Under the pieces are notes generated by a model, which was not told the origin of the DNA, did not search any database, and saw only the letters and a list, made by a program, of their open reading frames with translations. A DNA stretch of 64,000 bases from the NCBI RefSeq assembly GCF_020520425.1, contig NC_079492.1, positions 55,365,042-55,429,041 of the forward strand. The letters run 5' to 3'. This DNA is from Spinacia oleracea (taxonomy: Eukaryota; Streptophyta; Magnoliopsida; Caryophyllales; Amaranthaceae). The position numbers were made by a program, and so were the translations under genes. Positions within the stretch are counted from its first letter, which is position 1. Each line of letters starts with the position of its first letter. This document shows positions 59,019 through 64,000 of this stretch, piece after piece.

Positions 59019-62000
59019 CAATGTAGCATGTCACAATTGGTCTTAGTGTGTTACACGTTACCTAACTACCTACATGCTACAACATTTTTAACTTTAATTA
59101 TTAAAAAAAAAAAAAAAAAGAAAAAGATAGAAAATGTCACGTGAAATCAGAAAGGAATCAGGTACTTTGTACCTTATAACTTATCTTTTCTATAAATTTT
59201 GTAATCAACCTCTTTCAATTACCCATGATATAATCACTTTCCCAATTCAAGAACCCTCTTTCAATACAGACTCTTCTCCTTCCTCTGGCGATTGAAAAAA
59301 AAATTCCCCCTTCAATTCCTTAATCCCCCATCTATAAAATGATGACCTTGCATCTCCAATTTCTCACACCTCAACCAAAAACTTCTTTAATTCTCATAAT
59401 CTTCCAATTTCAATGGCTTCACCAAACTCAGCCATGCTCAACCTCCAAAAAAATTCAACACCAAGAAGGCCAAGTCCTACCCAATTTTCAAGCTATGATG
59501 AAAAACCCTTATGGAACCATGTCACGGTCATCGGGAACCCGACTAGTGGTGGTAACAGAAAATGGACCTGAACTATTGTCACAAATTAGTGACAGGTTCA
59601 TACACAAAAGTGAAAAGCCATCTTTTGGGTTTATCTGGGAATGGTGTTGAAGGATGCAAGACAATCTCGGATCAAGTTAAAGCTCAACTACAAAGGGAGC
59701 ATGACAAAGCTGAGAATTTGAATGCTAGGAAAGCCATGGACACAGAGGAAGCTCGAATATGCAACACTGCCTCCTGGTTCAGATTTAAAACAACAAAAAA
59801 AGAGCAAAAAAATACATTGGAGGTATGTTTTAATGCTGCTGGCAGATATGAGTTAGATAAAGAATGTGCTCGTATGTTTTATGCCTTTGCCCTTCCATTT
59901 TCACTTGTTAAAAATCCGTATTTTCGTCAATTTGTAAGCAAATTGGCAAACAGTAAGTGTGTTGGGTATGTTCCTCCTACATACAACAGGATGAGGCTTT
60001 CTTTACTTGAGCAAGAGAAAGCACATGTGGATGCCCTTCTTCAGCCTTTTCGGGATTCTTGGAAGAAAAAGGAAGTATCTTTGTGTTCGGATGGATGGAC
60101 CGATAGGCAGAAGAGACCTCTCATCAATGTCATGGCTGCATCAGGATATGGCTCTATGTTTCTTAAATGTTTCGACGCAAGTGGGAATACGAAGGACGCG
60201 GAGTATGTAGCTAGTCTATTTCAAGAGGTCATTGATAAGGAAGGGGCTCACAATGTTGTTCAGATTATCACTGACAATGCTGGAAATTTTAAGGCAGCAG
60301 GTTTGGCACTAGAAACGAAATACCCTCATCTTTTTTGGACACCATGTGTCGTGCACTCTGTGAATTTGGCCCTCAAGGCAATATGTGAACCACCTGTGAA
60401 CTCAACCCAATATGACCAATGTAAGTGGATTTCCTCATTAATGTCTGACTGCAATGCAATTGTCAATTTTGTTTTAAACCATGGGAAAGCACTTGATATT
60501 TTCCATAGTTATTCTAAGCATATGTTGGTTAAAGTAGCTGAAACCCGATTTGCTTCACACTTTATCATGGCTGAGCGTCTATTTTTAACTAAAAGTGCTT
60601 TAGAGAAAATGGTCTTGAATCCTGATTGGAAAACGTTTAGGAAAACGGCAGTAGAGGAGAAAGCTGACCATGTTAAAGAATGTGTTATTTCCGACAGATG
60701 GTGGGACAAGGTTGAGTATGTTTTAAGTTTTACAAACCCAATTAACAATATGATTAGGAAAGGTGATTTGGATGCCCCATGTTTGCATTTGATTTATGAC
60801 ATGTGGGATTGTATGATCGAACAAGTGAGGGAGAAAGTGTTTGAACATGAGGGTTTAGATGCCATTACTGGAAAATCTTCATTTTTTGATGTGATTCAAG
60901 GGGTTTTAGAATCTAGGTGGAACAAGAGCAACACTCCACTTCACTCCACTTCACTGTATGGCTCATTACTTAGTCCCTAAATATTATAGTGAGTCGTGGC
61001 TGGAAGGTGGTTCAGGAATTGTTCCAAGGGTGGCACCCAATGTAAACCAAGAAGTCTCTTTGAATAGAGACAAATGCTTTAAGAAAATGTATACAAACCC
61101 GGACGACCTTAAGAAAATCTATGCTGAGTACGGTCAGTTTTCGGGGACCTTGGGTTTTTTTAGTGAAGCCCACGTGATGGAAGCAAGGGATACTGAAGAC
61201 CCCTTGAGTTGGTGGGCCAGTTATGGTTCTTCAACACCCTTACTGCAAGCTTTAGCATTCAAATTGCTGTCCCAACCTGCTTCTTCTTCTTGCTGTGAAA
61301 GAAATTGGAGTTCTTTCTCCAATATCCAAAGCATAAAGAGGAATAGATTGTTTTCCAGTAGAGCTGAAGCGCTTGTGTACGTCCATACCAATCTGAGAAT
61401 GATTTTTAAGAAGAAAGAGGAGTACAAAACCGGGCCATCGAGCTACTGGGATGTGGGTAAGTTTTCAGATAAATATTTTAGTTTTGTATTTTTTCTTTTT
61501 ATTTTTTAATTACTGATTCTGTTTTTATGTATTTTTAAGGTGGAGATGATCTTCTGGTTGATAATGAGTATAATGAAGCATTTGAGAATCTATTTCTGGA
61601 TGACCCTGATATTGAAGCAACCTTTTTCAATGACGAAGAAGAGGTTTGATCGTTGGAGGCTTGGTTCTGAGGTTGAAGTTGAGATGCTGACTTGCTGAGC
61701 AGTGAAGGAAGTTGGAGCAGGGAAGCTGCTTATGCTATTTTCTGAATTTTAACTCTTTATTTTATGTTTTATTTTTCTGTTGGATTGAATATTTGGGATA
61801 TTGAAGTGTTTTACTCCAAATATGGTATTTGGAGGTTTTTTTTCTAAAAGTTTGAAGGCATGTTATGGAATCCACTATTTTGATTAATATGATTGGAATA
61901 TTTTGTGACTTTTCAATTTAAAATATACTTAGTATATTTCAGTCTAATGTACTTAAATTAAAATAATGGCCCGTGTCCCCGAGTCCATATCCATATTTTG

Positions 62001-62604
62001 GACCCTTCAAAAACGAGTCCACGAGTCCTTCATTTTAGAAATGTAAGGATCCGACCCTTGGACCCGTACCCGAGTCCGAGCATCCTAGGAACAACCAACC
62101 TAGTCAAAGTAGAAACAGACCAACCATTGTACCCATCTCATCTTTGTATCTCACCTTCCCCCTCCCACCTCAAAAGAAAGGGAGTGAGAGAGACACATGC
62201 AAATACTGTCAATGGAAAACTTCATAGGACTTGTAAATCAAAGAATAACATTAAGGGAAAAGAAAATATAAGTTTTTTAAAGAAAATATAAACTATGAAG
62301 AACAAAAAAGAATATCATTGGACATAATCTCGTGAAGATAACACATATTTAAAATAGTTAACAACAGTATGAAACAGAATAGCACAGCTAGTAAAGTAAT
62401 CATGAAAAAAAAGTAGTGACATATAAATAAACATACTGCAGTAAAACAAGATGACGAAGCACAGAGTAATAAAAAGCAACTGTATAATACTTCAATATTT
62501 TAGGATACTAACTTCAACATCATGCAACGAAATGGTTCCATCTTCGAGGCCAACTGCTACTGCTTTACCATCAGGACGCCAACATAATGATGTAATACAC
62601 TTTC
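42711..62604 (-). CDS. APC4: Anaphase-promoting complex subunit 4 (5' end outside window)
   Basis: Seventeen exons: 62604-62513, 52998-52915, 52719-52480, 51551-51477, 50906-50755, 49891-49731, 49650-49550, 49451-49377, 48316-48137, 47246-47164, 47056-46958, 46574-46470, 45973-45835, 44849-44622, 44515-44363, 43131-43050, 42814-42711. All have GT-AG borders and matching phases, 2153 nt, about 717 codons; roughly 60 N-terminal residues lie beyond 64000. The first exons hold the Apc4 WD40 repeat ([40 protein letters not shown]). The middle has the Apc4 helical domain ([40 protein letters not shown]). The C terminus is acidic ([14 protein letters not shown]). APC4 is a scaffold of the APC/C ubiquitin ligase that drives mitotic exit. 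Introns hold four mobile elements. The coding sequence shows no break. Confidence 0.95.
43915..44217. mobile_element. Tourist-like MITE in an APC4 intron (second copy)
   Basis: 303 bp with ends CGGCCCGTTTGGTAGCCG and CCGGCTACCAAACATGCCG; flanks are TGA (43912-43914) and TAA (44218-44220). The interior matches the CBP60 intron copy in reverse orientation (shared GACATCATGATGTTATTTTC). Confidence 0.85.
47804..48094. mobile_element. Stowaway MITE in an APC4 intron
   Basis: CTCCCTCTGTTCTTGAATGT at the left and its near-perfect complement at the right (ACATTCAAGAATGGAGGGAG), 291 bp, flanked by TA on both sides. Confidence 0.9.
52021..52297. mobile_element. MITE-like element, family A copy 2, in an APC4 intron
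   Basis: Same family as 34993-35258 but inverted: GTGGACTATGGACCATGGTG at the left, CACCATGGTCCACCTTCTAA at the right, with repeated AAAGAACATG inside. Confidence 0.6.
53380..54200 (+). mobile_element. Probable LTR-retrotransposon remnant
   Basis: A GC-richer stretch in the APC4 intron. 53400-53520 reads as Gln/His-rich coding-like sequence broken by stops. From about 53660 the DNA looks like an LTR: promoter words, TATA box CCTATAAATAGG (53934-53945), then a leader with ACAACCAACC words. I cannot find the second LTR or a target duplication. Confidence 0.4.
54207..55405. repeat. Diverged direct duplication, offset about 718 bp
   Basis: The blocks gttcgacatgcaattac, aaaaccacttttttagtc, gtgaaatcttttc and attcattgtgcaaattgctt appear at 54212-54735 and again at 54930-55388 in the same order. 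The copies differ by several indels. No coding content. Confidence 0.7.
56622..56666. repeat. AT microsatellite
   Basis: About 22 perfect AT units. Confidence 0.95.
57129..57399. mobile_element. Stowaway MITE nested in the hAT transposon
   Basis: 271 bp with ends CTACCTCCGTTCCTAAA and TTTAGGAACGGAGGTAG, with TA at both sides (57127-57128, 57400-57401). Confidence 0.9.
57405..57970. repeat. AT-rich minisatellite
   Basis: About eleven imperfect copies of a unit of roughly 45-60 bp built on tttaattgattt, tttgttgaattaaatatatt and aatttatat. Units vary in length. No coding content. Confidence 0.85.
58293..58341. repeat. Interstitial telomere-like tract
   Basis: About seven CCCTAAA/CCCTAAC units inside the hAT element, similar to those at 1.7-3.4 kb. 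Confidence 0.85.
58360..58870. repeat. Imperfect tandem repeat, unit about 100-120 bp
   Basis: gatccacgatctacaatcat, gtaagattaacatat and accttaatgtaac recur four to five times in the same order. It probably belongs to the subterminal part of the hAT element. Confidence 0.7.
58962..59017. repeat. AT microsatellite
   Basis: About 28 perfect AT units about 400 bp upstream of the transposase start. Confidence 0.95.
59413..61649 (+). pseudogene. hAT transposase (BED finger, DUF659, hAT dimerisation), frame-broken
   Basis: The ATG at 59413 ([10 protein letters not shown]) leads into a BED finger ([12 protein letters not shown]). One base is missing at the first zinc Cys near 59569, so the frame shifts before NYCHK. 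The long second frame to 60980 holds DUF659 ([54 protein letters not shown]). Then a 10-bp tandem duplication (60934-60943 repeated at 60944-60953) shifts frame again. The third frame carries the dimerisation motif [17 protein letters not shown]. An 83-bp GT-AG intron (61457-61539) precedes a last exon of acidic residues ending at 61649. With both lesions no full transposase is possible. A start at 59562 would give a protein without the BED finger, lacking the C-terminal dimer domain too. Confidence 0.85.
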
Positions 62605-63801
62605 CTAAATGAGTTTTGAAACATCAATTAATATGTTACTCTTTCAAACTCTTTTGACAGTTTGATCCACAATAGATTGTCATGTTTAGACAAAACATAT
62701 ATAAAATTAAAAGTGTAACCAAGTTAGATTCGTACAAAGGCTGCAAGAGATACATACAAGTATATCACTAGATAGAAGTTCCATTCACCAGATATTACAA
62801 TTTCAGACATACAGAATAAAGCATCTGATCACAGCGTTTCCACCAGATCACAGCGTTTCCATCAGATCACCTATCCATAAAAGGACGGTAGTCCGAAATA
62901 AAAACAACAGAGTAAAGTTATAGCTTTTTGAGTTTTTGTAAAGCATGTAAGCACAGCAGGTCCAGAGGCAGCACATAAATAGAATAATGGTGATTGGTGA
63001 AAATGAAAGAAGCTCTAAATCTGAAGATAGAAGAAAACGCTTTGCCTCGTACAATACCAAACCAATTAAATAAGCATTGACATGATGGAGAATAGCACCA
63101 AGAGAGCAAAATGAATTATTCACGATCAGATTAGAGATTGGATTGAGGGACGGGAACTATAACCACGAGCTAGAATCAACCAATGAAATAGTGGTTTGAT
63201 AAAGAAGAAAACTTCATAAATTGCGAGATAACCTCACAACAGCATAACTCAAATTGTAAATAAACTATTCTTATTGTCAAGGGCTCAACTTGTAAAGGAT
63301 AAAAAGAACTATCGTAAAATTAACGAACATTGAAACATTTGAACCATGAAGCATTAGTTTTTCTATTGAAATGTATGAAGAACAACTATTGAGTATTGAT
63401 TGATATTAAAGATGAATAACCATGGACATTCACATGACAGTTCCAAGTTAAATCAAAACACAAATTTCATTACCATTTCTTTAATTTATTCCTTCTAGCC
63501 TCCCAAGCCTACCACATAATGTTTGCAATCGTCTTTCGATTTATCCAGCTTTCAAATCATGTTTCCATAGTCTGAGACATATTCTTTAACCATAATGATA
63601 CTCATCAGTTTTCTTTTTCTAGCTAAACCATAACATTGACACCGAACTAGCCTACATTTCTAGGCCTCTTGCCCTATCCATAAATCCAATAATTTCAAAC
63701 ATGATTAACACAACATAATCAACAACATACTCCAACAAAGTAGCGAATGCTCGAGCCAAAAGTAACGCCCACGATTTTATACTTGTACAAAGTACTTCGT
63801 A
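62605..63801. other. APC4 intron, no exon recognised
   Basis: AT-rich sequence upstream of the first visible APC4 exon. I looked for the conserved N-terminal WD40 region on the minus strand and did not find it, so the preceding exon should lie beyond 64000. The short open frames here have no domain. Confidence 0.45.
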
Positions 63802-64000
63802 CTCCCTCCGTCCCAAAATTATAGTCCTATTTTCCAAATCGGGCGCCCCAAAATTATAGTCTTGTTTCTATTTTTGGCTATTAAGGTCCACTTTCTTATG
63901 TACTATATTAATTAAAAAATACATTGAAAACCCAACAAAACAAAAAAGTACTATATTCAACTTCCCATTGTACTATATTTCCCTTTCACTTGTACTTTAT
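63802..64000. mobile_element. Stowaway MITE, cut by the window edge
   Basis: Begins CTCCCTCCGTCCCAAAATTA after TA (63800-63801). The right end lies outside the window. A copy of CCCAAAATTATAGTC recurs about 47 bp further in. Confidence 0.7.

Larger units (their letters stand above)
55710..62088 (+). mobile_element. Full-length hAT transposon inside an APC4 intron
   Basis: Perfect 18-bp inverted ends CTAGGATGCTCGGACTCG, with an exact 8-bp target duplication GAACAACC (55702-55709 and 62089-62096). Length 6379 bp. It contains a broken hAT transposase gene on the plus strand, antisense to APC4. It also holds a nested Stowaway and long AT-rich tandem repeats in the 5' half. The exact duplication suggests the insertion is not very old, yet the transposase has lost function. 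Confidence 0.93.

Overview
This window is nuclear DNA of a flowering plant, most likely a eudicot. The genes have many short exons with GT/AG borders, the spacers are AT-rich, and there are plant-type Stowaway, Tourist/Harbinger and hAT MITEs, Helitrons and a Copia element. The frequent 'actccgta' words hint at Caryophyllales, but that is only a weak guess. I see no rRNA, true tRNA, organelle or bacterial sequence.

Two conserved host genes dominate. CBP60 (29389-34024, +) is a complete eight-exon calmodulin-binding transcription factor of 642 residues. APC4 (62604-42711, -) encodes anaphase-promoting complex subunit 4. I could reconstruct 17 exons with consistent phases; its first exon or exons lie beyond base 64000. 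Its largest intron in the window (62512-52999, 9.5 kb) holds a complete 6.4-kb hAT transposon plus older repeats. Smaller genes are an F-box gene (179-1303, -), a two-exon chimera of unknown sequence with a LINE endonuclease fragment (5845-4625, -), an unknown 192-residue protein (8952-8374, -) and a GRF-zinc-finger/one-TM protein (11920-11627, -). A FAR1/FRS-type gene (15111-12334, -) is intact except for two in-frame stop codons.

The rest is layered mobile DNA. From 16.9 to 18.2 kb lie two small Helitrons. From 18.4 to 26.6 kb a long-arm foldback element has been invaded by a young intact Copia element (LTRs differ at 3 of 392 positions) and by a hAT-like element. The hAT-like element carries a decayed ATL/RING gene fragment and has itself been entered by a Helitron. 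At 36.1-37.1 kb a hAT-like element with a perfect 8-bp target duplication is built largely of degenerate ACCCGA repeats. At 38.1-41.6 kb a 3.5-kb Helitron carries fragments that look like a metallothionein, an LRR receptor kinase and an acidic K/E-rich protein, all in one orientation. Several MITE families occur as pairs in opposite orientation, two of them inside introns of CBP60 and APC4.

All exon borders were read by eye from splice signals, phase and family knowledge; no alignment or transcript data were available.
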